DNA of 64,000 nucleotides from CAVZZG01 sp963779685 (GCA_963779685.1 CAVZZG010000002.1:1-64000); one strand, 5' to 3'. Positions 44,988 to 56,619 are shown, numbered from the stretch's first letter. Notes: generated by a model from the letters alone, not told the origin. Program-made: numbers and translations.

Positions 44988-45938
44988 TCAGCCGACGCGG
45001 CCGCCTCGCACCGGTCCGACCGACGGCTCGGTCGCGCCGAGGGCGCGATCGCCCAGCTGCTCGCGGGCGAACGCCAGGAACGCCTGGCCGAGCCGGCTCG
45101 GTGGCCGGCTGGAGAGCCGTACGGCGTAGATCGTGCGCTCGGTGCGGAAGCCCTCGACGGTGGCGGCCGCGATCGACCCGTCCGCGAGCTCCCGCTCCAC
45201 CGCCCCGCGGCTGATGAAGGCAGCACCGACCCCGTCCAGCACGGCGGCCTTGCACGACTCGGACAGGCCCAGCTCGGCGATCACGTTCAGGTCGCGGGAG
45301 CGGACACCGATGTTGCGGAGCTCCCGCTCGACGACCGTCCGCACCCCCGAGCCCTCCTGCTGGACGACCAGCGGCAGCGCCCGGAGCGCGTCGGCCGACA
45401 GCGTCCGGCCGGCCTGTTGATGACCCGGCGGCAGGCACAGGACCAGCTCGTCGCGCAGGAACGGCTCGTAGACCAGCGACCGGTGCGGCCGCTCGACGCC
45501 GACGATGCCCATCTCGACGTGGCGGTCGAGCACCCGGTCGACGACGGCATCGCCGGCATCGACCCGGAGGGCGACGGTCACCGCCGGGTACCGATCGCGG
45601 AATGCCACCAGCAGAGCCGGCATGAACCGCTCCCCGGGGCCGGCCGACGCCGCCAGCACGAGGTGCCCGGTCGGCTCGCCCTCGCTGGCGGCGAGCCCGT
45701 GCACCAACTCGCCCTCGGCAGCCAGGATCCGCTGCGCGTGGCGGTAGACCAACCGCCCGGCGTCGGTCGGCTCGGCGTGCCGCGCCGAGCGATCGATCAG
45801 GGTCGCACCCAGGCGGCGCTCCAGCGACCGCACGGCCAGCGAGACGGCGGGCTGGGTGACGCCGAGCTGCTCGGCGGCCTGCGAGAAGGAGGCGCGGTCG
45901 ATCACGGCGCAGAAGGCCGCGAGCTGCCGCGTGTCCAT
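44988..45938 (-). CDS. LysR-family transcriptional regulator
   Basis: 316 residues. N-terminal winged helix (LAAFCAVIDRASFSQAAEQLGVTQPAVSLAVRSLERRLG, helix-turn-helix core SFSQAAEQLGVTQPAVS) and a two-lobe type-2 periplasmic-binding-like effector domain (LVLAASAGPGERFMPALL, VVQQEGSGVRTVV, CKAAVLDGVGAAFIS). Begins immediately after the stop of the dehydratase gene at 45939. Usual LysR targets are divergent neighbours, but here it lies downstream in the same direction. Effector and target unknown. Confidence 0.93.
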   Translation of the reverse strand: MDTRQLAAFCAVIDRASFSQAAEQLGVTQPAVSLAVRSLERRLGATLIDRSARHAEPTDAGRLVYRHAQRILAAEGELVHGLAASEGEPTGHLVLAASAGPGERFMPALLVAFRDRYPAVTVALRVDAGDAVVDRVLDRHVEMGIVGVERPHRSLVYEPFLRDELVLCLPPGHQQAGRTLSADALRALPLVVQQEGSGVRTVVERELRNIGVRSRDLNVIAELGLSESCKAAVLDGVGAAFISRGAVERELADGSIAAATVEGFRTERTIYAVRLSSRPPSRLGQAFLAFAREQLGDRALGATEPSVGPVRGGRVG

Positions 45939-47814
<1,876 letters not shown>

Positions 47815-47822
47815 AAGCGACG

Positions 47823-47828
47823 ATTATA
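47823..47828 (-). promoter_or_regulatory. Perfect -10 hexamer before the dehydratase gene
   Basis: TATAAT on the minus strand, 8 nt before ATG 47814, overlapping the stop codon of the DUF354 gene. Exact consensus hexamers are rare in such GC-rich DNA. No clear -35. Confidence 0.4.
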
Positions 47829-48826
47829 GATCCACGGCCACGGCGGCGAGCCAGGCCGGATCACGCCGTACCCGTGCCGCCGCCGGTGCGGGGCGCGGTT
47901 CGATGATCACGTCGGACGCCCGCTCGAGGCGGCGCATGCGACCGGTTGCCAGGAGCTGCTCGTCGACGCCGCCGAGACGCCCGGCGAAGGTCGTGTAGAC
48001 CGGGGTGCCGAGCACGACCGCCTCGCGGTTCATGGTGCCGCCCGCCGAGACGACGACGTCGGCGAACGCGATCAGGCTCGGGCCGTCGACGGCGCGTCTC
48101 CGGGACGACGACCCTGGGGAGTGCGAGCGCCGCGATCCGCGCCCCCTGCTCGGCGATCCGCGGCAGGACCACCGTGACGACGTCGCCATGGCCGGACAGA
48201 CGCTCGAGCACCTGCCCGAAGAGCGGGCTCTCGACGCGGTGGTAGAGCGCCAGCTCCGGTGGTGGCCGCAGCACGGCGAGCAGCGCCTGGCCGCCGCGGA
48301 ACCCGTCGGCGACGGCGGGGTCCGGCTCGAGGTCGGCCAGCGCGTACTCCTCCTTGAGGCCCGGGAACCGGACGAGCTTCGCGCCGTGCGCGCCGAGGCG
48401 CGCCATGCGGCTCGCCGGGATCGCCTCCGGCGCCAGCGTCCGCCGCGTGAGGCGGCAGTTCAGCCCGTGCTGGACCGATGCCCACTCGTAGTCGAGCATG
48501 GTCGTCGCCGGTATCCCGAGCAGGCGGGCCACCACGGGTTGCTCGGTCGAGCCGTGGCCGAAGGCGGCGTCCGGCCGGGCCCTTGCCGCCCACCGCCTGA
48601 GGGCGTCCACCCGCCCCGCCGCCGCGCGAGCCTTGCCGGCGCGCCCGCGGCCGCCGTGGTGGCCGACCACCACCGGGTCGAGGTCGAGCCGTCGCGCCAG
48701 CTCCACGGTCTGGCCGTAGTCGCGCGCCGTCGTGAGGACCTCGTCCCCGCGGCGTTCGAGCGCCCGCACCAGCGGCGCGAGCGTGACCGCGTGGGGCGCG
48801 TTCGTGAGGTCGACCCACACCCGCAC
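47824..48826 (-). CDS. DUF354 protein, UDP-GlcNAc-2-epimerase-like fold (one frameshift)
   Basis: About 333 residues. N-terminus VWVDLTNAPHAVTLAPLVRAL and motif GHGSTEQPVVARLLGIPATT are those of DUF354, a GT-B-fold family related to UDP-GlcNAc 2-epimerases and lipid-disaccharide synthases. C-terminal SAGGTMNREAVVLGTPVYTTF is the sugar-nucleotide-binding loop. An extra base near 48108 interrupts it. GTG 48826. Followed closely by the dehydratase, so a role in surface sugar synthesis is likely; the exact reaction is unknown. Confidence 0.83.
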
Positions 48827-48911
48827 GATCGTCCAGCATACCCCGACCCGCGACCGGCCCTGGCCAACTGCATCTCAAGTGGTACGGGCAAAGGGCGATA
48901 ACAGTGATGCA

Positions 48912-50558
48912 ATGAGCGTCACCGAGACCCGGTACGCCGCGCTCGCGCGTCTGGCGGCGTTGGTGGATGCGCCGCCGGTCTTCGAGCGCATCGGCCCGGC
49001 GGCGTGCGCAGCCGCGCGCGACCTGGTCGGCGCCAACGGCATCTGGGTGTGCATCCGCCATCGCGAGCACGCCGACCTCATCCTCCGCCACGCGATCGGC
49101 ATCGAGCCGCGCTCGAACGTCACGCGCGAGCTGCCGATCGCCAGCGATCCGCTGGTGGAGACGGCCGTGCTCGCAGGCCGCGACATGTTCGTGAACGACT
49201 ACGCCAGCGCCGAGCTGAGCGAGCCGGCGCTGCGGTCGCAGGGCGTGACGTCGGTCGTGTCGGCGCCGATCGCGGCCGGCGGCCGGGAACTCGGCGCCGT
49301 GGTCGCGTTCCGCGTCGGCGGCTCGTGCTTCGGCGAGACCGAGGCGGCGCTGCTCGGCCAGGCGGGCCAGACGCTCGCGCTCGTCCTCGCCACCCACGAG
49401 GCGAGGCGCGAACACGCGCGGGCGCTGGGACGGGAGCGGCTGCTGGCCCAGGCGGCGCACGAGACCTCGGCGGCACCGGGGTTGCCGGTGGCGCTGCACC
49501 GCACGGCCGAAGGTGCCCGGGCGGTCGCCGAAGCCGTGTTCGCCGCCGTCCTCGTCACCGACGGCGAGTCCGCGCGGATCGCGGCTGCCACGCCCGGCAC
49601 CGTGCGCGACGTCCTCGCGGCGGCGGGCGGCGGTGCGCTCTACGATCGCTCGCTGCTGCCCCTCGAACAGGTCGCCTCCCGCGCCTCGCTGCTCGCGGGA
49701 CGCCCGCAGGTGTTCGTCGATGCGCCGGGCCTGCTGGCGCGGCTCGGGCTGCCGATCGTCGACCACGGCGCGATCCGGGGCCGGCTGTGCGTCGTCATGC
49801 CCATCACGGCCGACGGCGACATCGCCGGGGGCATCCTGGTGCTCCTCGAGGCGGCCTCTCCCGACCCGTCGGTGTTCGGCTCGCTGGAGACGCTCGCCGC
49901 CCACGCCTCCGGCGTGCTGCGACGCGCACGGCTGCACGGCGAGGTCGAGCGGGCGTACCTGTCGACGGTGACCGCGCTCGCGAACGCCCTCGAGGCCAAG
50001 CATCACGACACGCACGAGCACGCCAGCGAGACCGCGCGCACGGCGCTGGCGGTCGGCGGCGCGCTCGGCCTCGACGCCACCGAGCTGCGCAACCTGCAGT
50101 TCGCCGCCGTGCTGCACGATGTCGGCAAGATCGCGATCCCGGACGAGATCCTGAACCGCGACGGGCCGCTGACGGCGGACGAGTGGCGCTTCGTCCAGGA
50201 CCACACGGTGATCGGCGAGAGGATCCTCCGCGGCATCCCGTTCCTCGCGGCGGCGGCCGCGGCGGTGCGGTCGGCGCACGAGCGCTGGGACGGGAAGGGC
50301 TACCCGGACGGGTTGGCGGGCGAGCAGATCCCGCTGCTGTCACGTATCGTCTTCGCCTGCGACACGTGGGACGTCATGACCAGCGACCGGCCGTACCGTG
50401 CGGCGCTCGGACACGGCGAGGCCCTGCGCCGGCTTCGCGAGGGAGCCGGCACGCAGCTCGACCCGGCGGTCGTCGAGGCCCTGCTGGGCGTGCTCGCGGC
50501 GGAGGGACAGTCGGTTCGCGACACGAGCCGCGCCGCCGCCCGGCCGCGCGCGGCCTGA
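48912..50558 (+). CDS. GAF-containing HD-GYP phosphodiesterase
   Basis: 548 residues. One or two GAF domains (residues about 15-150 and 190-330, with FVNDYASAELSEPALRSQG and VVSAPIAAGGRELGAVVAF) precede an HD-GYP domain: AVLHDVGKIAIPDEIL, DHTVIGERIL, AHERWDGKGYPDGL with GYP, and CDTWDVMTSDRPYR. All metal and GYP residues are present, so it should degrade c-di-GMP or a related dinucleotide; GAF domains may bind nucleotide or heme-like ligand. No membrane segment. ATG 48912; GATAAC lies 9 nt upstream. Divergent from the DUF354 gene. Confidence 0.9.
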   Translation: MSVTETRYAALARLAALVDAPPVFERIGPAACAAARDLVGANGIWVCIRHREHADLILRHAIGIEPRSNVTRELPIASDPLVETAVLAGRDMFVNDYASAELSEPALRSQGVTSVVSAPIAAGGRELGAVVAFRVGGSCFGETEAALLGQAGQTLALVLATHEARREHARALGRERLLAQAAHETSAAPGLPVALHRTAEGARAVAEAVFAAVLVTDGESARIAAATPGTVRDVLAAAGGGALYDRSLLPLEQVASRASLLAGRPQVFVDAPGLLARLGLPIVDHGAIRGRLCVVMPITADGDIAGGILVLLEAASPDPSVFGSLETLAAHASGVLRRARLHGEVERAYLSTVTALANALEAKHHDTHEHASETARTALAVGGALGLDATELRNLQFAAVLHDVGKIAIPDEILNRDGPLTADEWRFVQDHTVIGERILRGIPFLAAAAAAVRSAHERWDGKGYPDGLAGEQIPLLSRIVFACDTWDVMTSDRPYRAALGHGEALRRLREGAGTQLDPAVVEALLGVLAAEGQSVRDTSRAAARPRAA

Positions 50559-50599
50559 TCGGCAGTTCGGGATCGCGCGGGCCGATAGCATGGTGGGCC

Positions 50600-51772
50600 G
50601 TGACCGACCGCCTGCTCGAACGATCTGCCGACGTCGAGGCGCTCGCCGGGCGTGCCCGTGCCGAGGGCGCGGTGGCGATCGACACCGAGTTCATGTGGGA
50701 GCGGACGTACGCGCCCCAGCTCTGCCTCGTGCAGATCGCGGTCGGCGACGAGATCGTGCTCATCGATCCGCTCGCCGGCGCCTCGCTCGACCCGATCGCG
50801 GCACTGGTCGGTGACCCGGCTGTCGAGATCGTCATGCACGCGCCGTCCGCCGACCTGCTGGCGTTCGGGCTCCATCACGGCACGCGGCCGACACGCGTCT
50901 TCGACACGCAGCTCGTGGCCGGGTTCGTCGGCCTGACGGCGTCCTCGAGCCTCGAGCGGCTGCTGCGCGACGCCCTGCAGATCACGGTCGGCCACCACGA
51001 GTCCTTCTCCGACTGGAAGCGGCGGCCGCTGAGCCCGTCGCAGGTGCAGTACGCGGGGGACGACGTGCGACATCTCGTGCCGCTGGCCCGCGAGCTCGAG
51101 CGGCGCCTCGACGCACGCGGCCGCCGCGCGTGGGCCGAGGCCGAGCTGGCCCGCCGCTATCCGTCGGGCGCCGACGCGATCCCCGATCCCAACGAGGCGT
51201 GGCGGAAGGTGCAGCGGCGCGGGAAGCTCTCGACCAAGCAGCTCGGCGTGTTGCGGACGGTGGCTGCCTGGCGCGAGCGCGAGGCCCGGCGCCGCGACCT
51301 GCCGGTGTCGTGGGTGTTGAAGGACCCGTCGATCGTCGAGATCAGCCGGGTGTGCCCGGCGAACGCCGAACAGCTCGGGCGGATCCGCGGCGTGAACGGC
51401 TCGATCAAGCCGCGCGACGCCGAGGGTCTGCTCGAGGCCGTGGCGGCCGGGATCGCCGAGGGTCCCATCGAGCAGGCGGCTGCCGCGCCGCCCGCCGTGC
51501 AGCGCCGGGCCGACGCGGCTTCCGGTCTCGCCGGCACGCTGCTGAAGGTGCGGTGTCAGGACGCCGGGATCGCCCCCGAGCTCGTGGCGACGCGCTCCGA
51601 GCTGGAGCGCTTCATGGAGAACGTCGTGCTCGGCTCGGCCGACGCCGATCCCCTAGGCACCGGCTGGCGCTACGACCTCGTCGGCCACGAGCTCGTCGAG
51701 CTCGTCTCCGGCCGCGTCGCCCTCTCCCTCGTCGACCGGCCGCCCTTCATCGTGATCCAGCCGCTCGCGTAG
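50600..51772 (+). CDS. rnd: Ribonuclease D
   Basis: 3'-5' exoribonuclease for tRNA and stable-RNA ends, 390 residues. DEDD catalytic motifs: AIDTEFMWERTY, HAPSADLLAFG, RVFDTQLVAG and YAGDDVRHL. An HRDC domain follows (KLSTKQLGVLRTVAAWREREARRRDLPVSWVL region, residues about 210-290) and a second C-terminal region to residue 390. GTG 50600 in frame; the ATG ten bases earlier is out of frame. Followed by a strong hairpin at 51795. Confidence 0.92.
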   Translation: MTDRLLERSADVEALAGRARAEGAVAIDTEFMWERTYAPQLCLVQIAVGDEIVLIDPLAGASLDPIAALVGDPAVEIVMHAPSADLLAFGLHHGTRPTRVFDTQLVAGFVGLTASSSLERLLRDALQITVGHHESFSDWKRRPLSPSQVQYAGDDVRHLVPLARELERRLDARGRRAWAEAELARRYPSGADAIPDPNEAWRKVQRRGKLSTKQLGVLRTVAAWREREARRRDLPVSWVLKDPSIVEISRVCPANAEQLGRIRGVNGSIKPRDAEGLLEAVAAGIAEGPIEQAAAAPPAVQRRADAASGLAGTLLKVRCQDAGIAPELVATRSELERFMENVVLGSADADPLGTGWRYDLVGHELVELVSGRVALSLVDRPPFIVIQPLA

Positions 51773-51794
51773 CCGCCCCGAATGCGAGACGGAG

Positions 51795-51823
51795 GCGGCG
51801 GCCGGGACGTCGCCGGCCGCCGC
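51795..51823. terminator. Hairpin between convergent rnd and dedA
   Basis: Perfect 11-bp inverted repeat (GCGGCGGCCGG and its complement) around a 7-nt loop. Both genes end within 25 nt, so it probably serves both strands. No T-run. Confidence 0.55.
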
Positions 51824-51825
51824 AT

Positions 51826-52449
51826 CTACTCCGCGGGGAGCCGGTCGCGGCGGATGCGGATGATGAGCCAGACGAGCGCGGCGGCGAGGATCGCCGCCAT
51901 CACGTAGTCGAGGTAGGCGAGGCGCTCGTGCCAGGTGTCCCAGTTCTCGCCGACCTTGACGCCGACCAGGGTGAGGAAGGTGCACCAGATGAGGGCGCCG
52001 AGGAACGTGTAGAGCGTGAAGCGGCCGAACGGCATGCGGGCGACGCCGGCCGGGAGCGAGATGAAGGTGCGGACGATGGGCACCATCCGCGACCAGAACA
52101 CCACCCGGTTGCCGTAGCGGTCGAACCAGCGGTCGGCGAGCGCCATCCGCTTCGGGGTGACGTGGACGTAGCGGCCGTAGCGGAGGATGAACGGCCGGCC
52201 GCCGTGGACGCCGACCCACCAGGCGATCCACGAGCCCAGCACGTTGCCCAGGGTGCCCGCCAGGATGGCGACGACCAGGCCCAGCTGATGCTGACCCACG
52301 AGGTAGCCGGCGAACAGCTGGACGACCTCGCTGGGCACCGGGATGCAGGCCGACTCGAGCGTCATCAGCAGGAAGATCATCCACGCGCCGTTGTCGCCGA
52401 TCGCCGCCGTGACCCGGTCGACGATCGACGCCGTGATCGAGAGCAGCAT
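51826..52449 (-). CDS. DedA family membrane protein
   Basis: 207 residues with four to six hydrophobic segments. Family motifs ESACIPVPSEVV and FWSRMVPIVRTFISLPAGVARM are both present, the latter being the conserved R-x3-P-x2-R region. DedA proteins act in membrane homeostasis and lipid scrambling (undecaprenyl phosphate recycling in some). ATG 52449, with the orphan gene ending 12 nt upstream; it could belong to the end of the menaquinone operon. Confidence 0.9.
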   Translation of the reverse strand: MLLSITASIVDRVTAAIGDNGAWMIFLLMTLESACIPVPSEVVQLFAGYLVGQHQLGLVVAILAGTLGNVLGSWIAWWVGVHGGRPFILRYGRYVHVTPKRMALADRWFDRYGNRVVFWSRMVPIVRTFISLPAGVARMPFGRFTLYTFLGALIWCTFLTLVGVKVGENWDTWHERLAYLDYVMAAILAAALVWLIIRIRRDRLPAE

Positions 52450-52461
52450 CGGCGAGCGGCC

Positions 52462-52665
52462 CTACGCTCGACCGGGTTCAGGGGCGAGGAAGGCGCAGGG
52501 CCTGTGGTCTTCCGGGAGCGGCGACGCGCCGACCTTCTGCACCGCGTAGCGGCCCTCGGGCAGGTCGACCATGGTGCCGCGGGCCGGCGGCGGGCCCGGC
52601 TTCGTCTCCAGGCGATACCCCGTCGGCGACCAGATGTAGAGCAGGTGGCCCGCGTCAGAACTCAT
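52462..52665 (-). CDS. 67-residue orphan overlapping the mqnC stop
   Basis: Compact protein LLYIWSPTGYRLETKPGPPP then VDLPEGRYAVQKVGASPLPED, no recognised domain. ATG at 52663-52665 overlaps the end of mqnC by 11 nt, a sign of translational coupling. Short, without signal peptide. A second possible TGY-containing small protein occurs at 33210, but the resemblance is too slight to use. Function unknown; last gene of the quinone block. Confidence 0.6.
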   Translation of the reverse strand: MSSDAGHLLYIWSPTGYRLETKPGPPPARGTMVDLPEGRYAVQKVGASPLPEDHRPCAFLAPEPGRA

Positions 52666-53759
52666 CGCGCACGCGCCGGTAGTAGGTGTCGCGCTGCACC
52701 GGGCGCTTGCCGGCGGCGCGGATCGTCCGGCAGAAGTCCTCGACGCTGGCCCGGTAGGTGGTGCCGGCGGCCGAGACGACGTTCTCCTCGAGCATGACCG
52801 AGCCGAGGTCGTCGGCGCCGAAGTGCAGCGCCACCTGGCCGATCTTCATGCCCTGGGTCACCCACGACGACTGGATGTGATCGACGTTGTCGAGGTAGAT
52901 GCGGGTGACCGCCTGGGTCAGCAGGTAGTCGAACGACGTCGGCGTCTCGCTGACCTGCTCGCCGAGCCTCGTGTTGTCGGGCTGGAACGTCCACGAGATG
53001 AACGCCCGGAACCCGGGGGCCTCGTCCTGGAGGTCGCGGATCCGCCGCAGGTGCTCGACGCGCTCGGGCACGGTCTCGACGTGCCCGTACATCATGGTCG
53101 CCGACGTGGACATCCCCAGCCGGTGGGCGTGGCGCATGACCCCGAGCCACTCGTCGGCCTTCGTCTTCTTCGGCGCGATGATGTGGCGCACGCGGTCGAC
53201 CAGGATCTCCCCACCGCCACCCGGCAGGGTGTCGAGGCCGGCGTCACGGAGCCGCGACAGCACCTGGGGCACCGGCACGTGCGACCGCCGGGAGATGTAC
53301 TGGATCTCCGGCGGCGACAGGCAGTGCAGGTGCACGCTGGGGAACCGCTCCTTGATCGAGCGGAAGCAGGTCCTCGTACCACTCGATGCCGAGGTCGGGG
53401 TTGTGCCCGCCCTGCATCAGCACCCCGGTGCCGCCGATCGCGAGCGTCTCGGCGATCTTCTTGAAGATCACGGGCTTCGGCAGCACGTAGCCCTCGCGCG
53501 TGTCGCCGGGCAGGCGGTAGAACGCGCAGAAGTCGCAGTCCGTGACGCAGACGTTGCTGTAGTTGATGTTGCGGTCGACGATGAACGTGACCTCGTCCGG
53601 GTTCGCCTTGCGGTTGCGCAGCTCGTTCGCGGCCTGCCCGATCGCGATCAGGTCGCGAGACCGGAGGAGGACGAGGGCGTCGGCATCGCCGAGCCGCTCG
53701 CCCGCCAGGCAGCGGTCGAGGATCTCGGTCACGGTTCGGGAAGTCAACGCAACGGCCAT
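52655..53759 (-). CDS. mqnC: Cyclic dehypoxanthinyl futalosine synthase (one frameshift)
   Basis: Radical-SAM enzyme that cyclises dehypoxanthinylfutalosine. Fe-S motif CVTDCDFCAF (C-x3-C-x2-C) near 53545, MQGGHNPDLGIEWYEDLL, and LHCLSPPEI with GLDTLPGGGGEI. One extra base near 53370 splits it; removing it gives EWYEDLLRSIKERFP. Corrected length 367 residues. ATG 53759 overlaps the mqnA stop by 1 nt (TGATG). Its substrate is supplied by the mqnA and mqnE products beside it plus mqnB, which is not in the window. Confidence 0.93.
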
Positions 53760-54535
53760 CAGGTCACCCCGGCGAGGTCGGCGGCGAAGCGCAATGGCGG
53801 CGCCTCGGCGAGCACGCCGCGCTCGGCGGCGAGCTCGAAGAAGCGCGCGAGGCCCGCGCGCTCGCGCTCGCCGAAACGGTATCGGAGCTTCTCGAAGTAC
53901 CGCGCCACGAACCCGGCCGGATAGCCGTAGCGGACGGCGGCCTCGCGCGCGACCTCGGCGGCGTTGGCGGCGGCATCGGCGACGGCGGCCGCGAGCGCCT
54001 GGTCGAGGGCTGCGAGCCCCGGCGTGCCGACCCGAGCCGCCCAGACCGCGAACACCATCGGCAGCCCCGTCCGCTCGCGCCAGAGGGCGCCGAGGTCGTG
54101 ATGGGGCGTCGGGTCCTCGAACGCGCTGCGCAGCGCCTCGTCGCCGATCAGCAGGCGAGCGTCGGCCTCGGCACCCTCGGGCAGGATCTCGGCGGCCGGG
54201 AACAGCACCCGCGACAGCGCCACCGACGCGGCGCTCTGGGCGGTGACGGCGATCGATCGCACCGCCGGGAGCGGCCGGGGCGTGACCAGCTGGACGGACT
54301 CCACGGCACCGTCCGAGCCGACGCACAGCGACGGCAGCAGGACGTAGCGATCGGGGTGCACGGCGTACTCGACGCTCGAGACGTTGGCGACGTCGACCTC
54401 GCCGGCCGCGAGCAACGCGTTGAGACGGGTCGGGACGCCGACGACCTCCTCGGCCGAACCCGGCTCGAGGTGCCGGGCCAGGCGCCAGGCGATCGGGAAC
54501 GTGTTGATGAAGTCGACGCGGCCGAGGCGGATCAC
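53759..54535 (-). CDS. mqnA: Chorismate dehydratase
   Basis: First enzyme of the futalosine route, forms 3-[(1-carboxyvinyl)oxy]benzoate from chorismate. 258 residues. Periplasmic-binding-like fold without signal peptide: LGRVDFINTFPIAWRL start, DVANVSSVEYAVH, IAVTAQSAASVALSRVL, LLIGDEAL and GLPMVFAVWAARVG. GTG 54535 overlaps the mqnE stop (GTGA). Order mqnE-mqnA-mqnC is in one transcript. Confidence 0.93.
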   Translation of the reverse strand: MIRLGRVDFINTFPIAWRLARHLEPGSAEEVVGVPTRLNALLAAGEVDVANVSSVEYAVHPDRYVLLPSLCVGSDGAVESVQLVTPRPLPAVRSIAVTAQSAASVALSRVLFPAAEILPEGAEADARLLIGDEALRSAFEDPTPHHDLGALWRERTGLPMVFAVWAARVGTPGLAALDQALAAAVADAAANAAEVAREAAVRYGYPAGFVARYFEKLRYRFGERERAGLARFFELAAERGVLAEAPPLRFAADLAGVT

Positions 54536-55647
54536 GACTCGAACCGCCTCAGCTGGTTGTAGAAGGTGTCGCGCTGCACCGGCACGCGGCCGGCCTCGCC
54601 GATCACCCGCACGAGCGACGCCACCTTCTCCTCGGTCGGTGTCACCGCGCCCGCCGCGTGGGCGATCTTCTCCTCCACGACCGTGCCCTGGATGTCGTTC
54701 GCGCCGAAGTGCAGCGCCACCTGGGCGAGCGGCGTCGAGATCATGATCCAGTAGGCCTTGATGTGCGGGATGTTGTCGAGCATGAGCCGCGAGACGGCGA
54801 TCATCTTGAGATCGTCCATGCCGGTGGTGAACTTCCAGCCGCGCCGTTCGAACACCGTGTTCTCCGGGTGGAACGGCAGCGGGATGAACGCCATGAACCC
54901 GCCCGTCTCGTCCTGGAGGTCGCGGAGCGCGACCAGGTGCTCGGCGCGCTCCTCGTAGGTCTCGACGTGGTTGTAGAGCATGGTGCAGTGCGTGCGCAGC
55001 CCGAGCCGGTGGGCCGTGCGGTGCGTCTCGAGCCAGACCTCGCCGGGCTCCTTGCCCGGCGCCACGATCTTGCGGACACGCGGCGCGAACACCTCGGCGC
55101 CGCCGCCGGGGAGCGTGTCGAGACCGGCCGCGATCAGCTCCTTCAGCACCTCCTCATGGGTGAGCCCGGAGAGCCTGGTCATGTGGTGGATCTCGGACGC
55201 CGTGAAGAGCTTCAGATGCACGTCCGGCATGGCCTGGCGAAGGGCGCGCGTGATGTCGGTGTAGTACGCGAAGTCGAGGTGCGGGTTCTCGCCGCCGACC
55301 ATGTGGATCTCGGTGAAGTCCTGGTAGGCGCGGATGCCGACCGCTTTCGCCACCAGGTCGTCGATGTCCCAGATCTCGGCGTCGGCCTGCTTCGAGGTGC
55401 GGGCGAACGCGCAGAACTTGCACTTCACCCGGCAGATGGTGGTGTGGTTGAGGTAGAGGTTGTTGACGAAGAAGACGTCATCCGTCCCGCCCCGCAGGCG
55501 CCGCGCGGTGTCGGCGAGCTCGCCGAGCCCGAGCAGGTCGTCGCACTCGAGCAGCGCGATGCCGTCGTCGAGGTCGAGGCGGGCCCCGGCCAGCACCTTC
55601 TCGCGGATCTCCGCGAGCTCCGAGGATTGGGTGGTCGCTACTGCCAT
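54532..55647 (-). CDS. mqnE: Aminofutalosine synthase
   Basis: Radical-SAM enzyme joining the mqnA product to the adenosyl radical, giving aminofutalosine. 371 residues. Motifs CRVKCKFCAFART (C-x3-C-x2-C), VGGENPHLDF, TLPGGGAEVF and NHVETYEERAEHL. Paralogous to mqnC, whose Fe-S motif is CVTDCDFC. ATG 55647 is taken, since it follows the polyprenyl synthase stop by 4 nt; the longer in-frame start is inside that gene. Confidence 0.95.
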   Translation of the reverse strand: MAVATTQSSELAEIREKVLAGARLDLDDGIALLECDDLLGLGELADTARRLRGGTDDVFFVNNLYLNHTTICRVKCKFCAFARTSKQADAEIWDIDDLVAKAVGIRAYQDFTEIHMVGGENPHLDFAYYTDITRALRQAMPDVHLKLFTASEIHHMTRLSGLTHEEVLKELIAAGLDTLPGGGAEVFAPRVRKIVAPGKEPGEVWLETHRTAHRLGLRTHCTMLYNHVETYEERAEHLVALRDLQDETGGFMAFIPLPFHPENTVFERRGWKFTTGMDDLKMIAVSRLMLDNIPHIKAYWIMISTPLAQVALHFGANDIQGTVVEEKIAHAAGAVTPTEEKVASLVRVIGEAGRVPVQRDTFYNQLRRFES

Positions 55648-55651
55648 GGGT

Positions 55652-56605
55652 TCAGCCTTCCCGGTCGACCACTCCGCGCGCGATCGAGCGGAGTTGACGG
55701 GTGTCGAGGGTTTCATCGATTTCGTCGAGCGCGGCCTCGGCCCTGCGCACGTGGTCGTGCGCGAGGTCGCGCGCCTCGCCCAGCGCCGAAGTCTCGCCGA
55801 CCCGGGCCAGCAGCGGCAGCACCTGATCCGGCGCGACCGGAGCCCGCAGGGCCGCCGAGACCACCTCGTCCGCGCGGGCCGCGAGCAGCAGCGGCAGGGT
55901 GGCCGTGCCGTCCAGGAGGTCGGTGCCGAGCGCCTTGCCGGTCGTGTCTGGCGACCCGGCGCAGTCGAGCACGTCGTCGGCGATCTGGAACGCGAGCCCC
56001 AGACTCGTGCCGTAGGCGCGCAGACCCGCCAGGGCGGGCCCGGCGAGACCGCCGAGCCGGCCGCCGAGGGCGCAGGCGGTGGCGAACAGCAGGCCGGTCT
56101 TGAGGGCGCACCGCTCGAGGTACTCCTCGGGCGTGGTCTCGGGTCGCCGCGCCTGCTGCATCTGGAGGGCCTCGCCGCGGGCCAGACCGGCGGTGCACTC
56201 GGCGAGCTCGGTCACGGCCGCCATGTCCCCCGTCTCGGTCAGCAGCGCGAAGGCGCGCGCGAACAGGTAGTCGCCGGTGGCCGTTGCGACGTCCTCGCCG
56301 TCCGTCGCCCAGACCGTCGGGCGGCCGCGGCGGGTGGTGGCGCGATCCAGCACGTCGTCGTGGACGAGCGTCGCCGAGTGGATCAGCTCCACGGCCGCGC
56401 CGGCCCGCACCACGTGCGGCGAGTCGCGGGCCGCTTCCGGTGCGGACAGGTAGCTGAGCAGCGGGCGGAGGCGCTTGCCACCGGCCGAGAGCGTCTGCCT
56501 CGAGGCCGAGGCGGCAGGGCCATCGAGGTAGGACACGGCGCCGTCGAGCATCTCCTCGAGGCGCCCGAGGTACGCCCGGATGGTGGGCGCGGTGAGGAGG
56601 GACAT
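55652..56605 (-). CDS. Long-chain polyprenyl diphosphate synthase
   Basis: Makes the all-trans isoprenoid tail of menaquinone, probably C35-C45. 317 residues. First Asp-rich motif LVHDDVLDRATTRRGRPT, second QIADDVLD; GGKRLRPLL binds the diphosphate, and GDYLFARAF and KTGLLFATAC are further family signatures. ATG 56605 used; a TTG six codons upstream overlaps the ubiE stop. Between ubiE and mqnE, so the tail and the ring are made from one operon. Confidence 0.92.
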   Translation of the reverse strand: MSLLTAPTIRAYLGRLEEMLDGAVSYLDGPAASASRQTLSAGGKRLRPLLSYLSAPEAARDSPHVVRAGAAVELIHSATLVHDDVLDRATTRRGRPTVWATDGEDVATATGDYLFARAFALLTETGDMAAVTELAECTAGLARGEALQMQQARRPETTPEEYLERCALKTGLLFATACALGGRLGGLAGPALAGLRAYGTSLGLAFQIADDVLDCAGSPDTTGKALGTDLLDGTATLPLLLAARADEVVSAALRAPVAPDQVLPLLARVGETSALGEARDLAHDHVRRAEAALDEIDETLDTRQLRSIARGVVDREG

Positions 56606-56619
56606 GGCGTCGATCGCAC

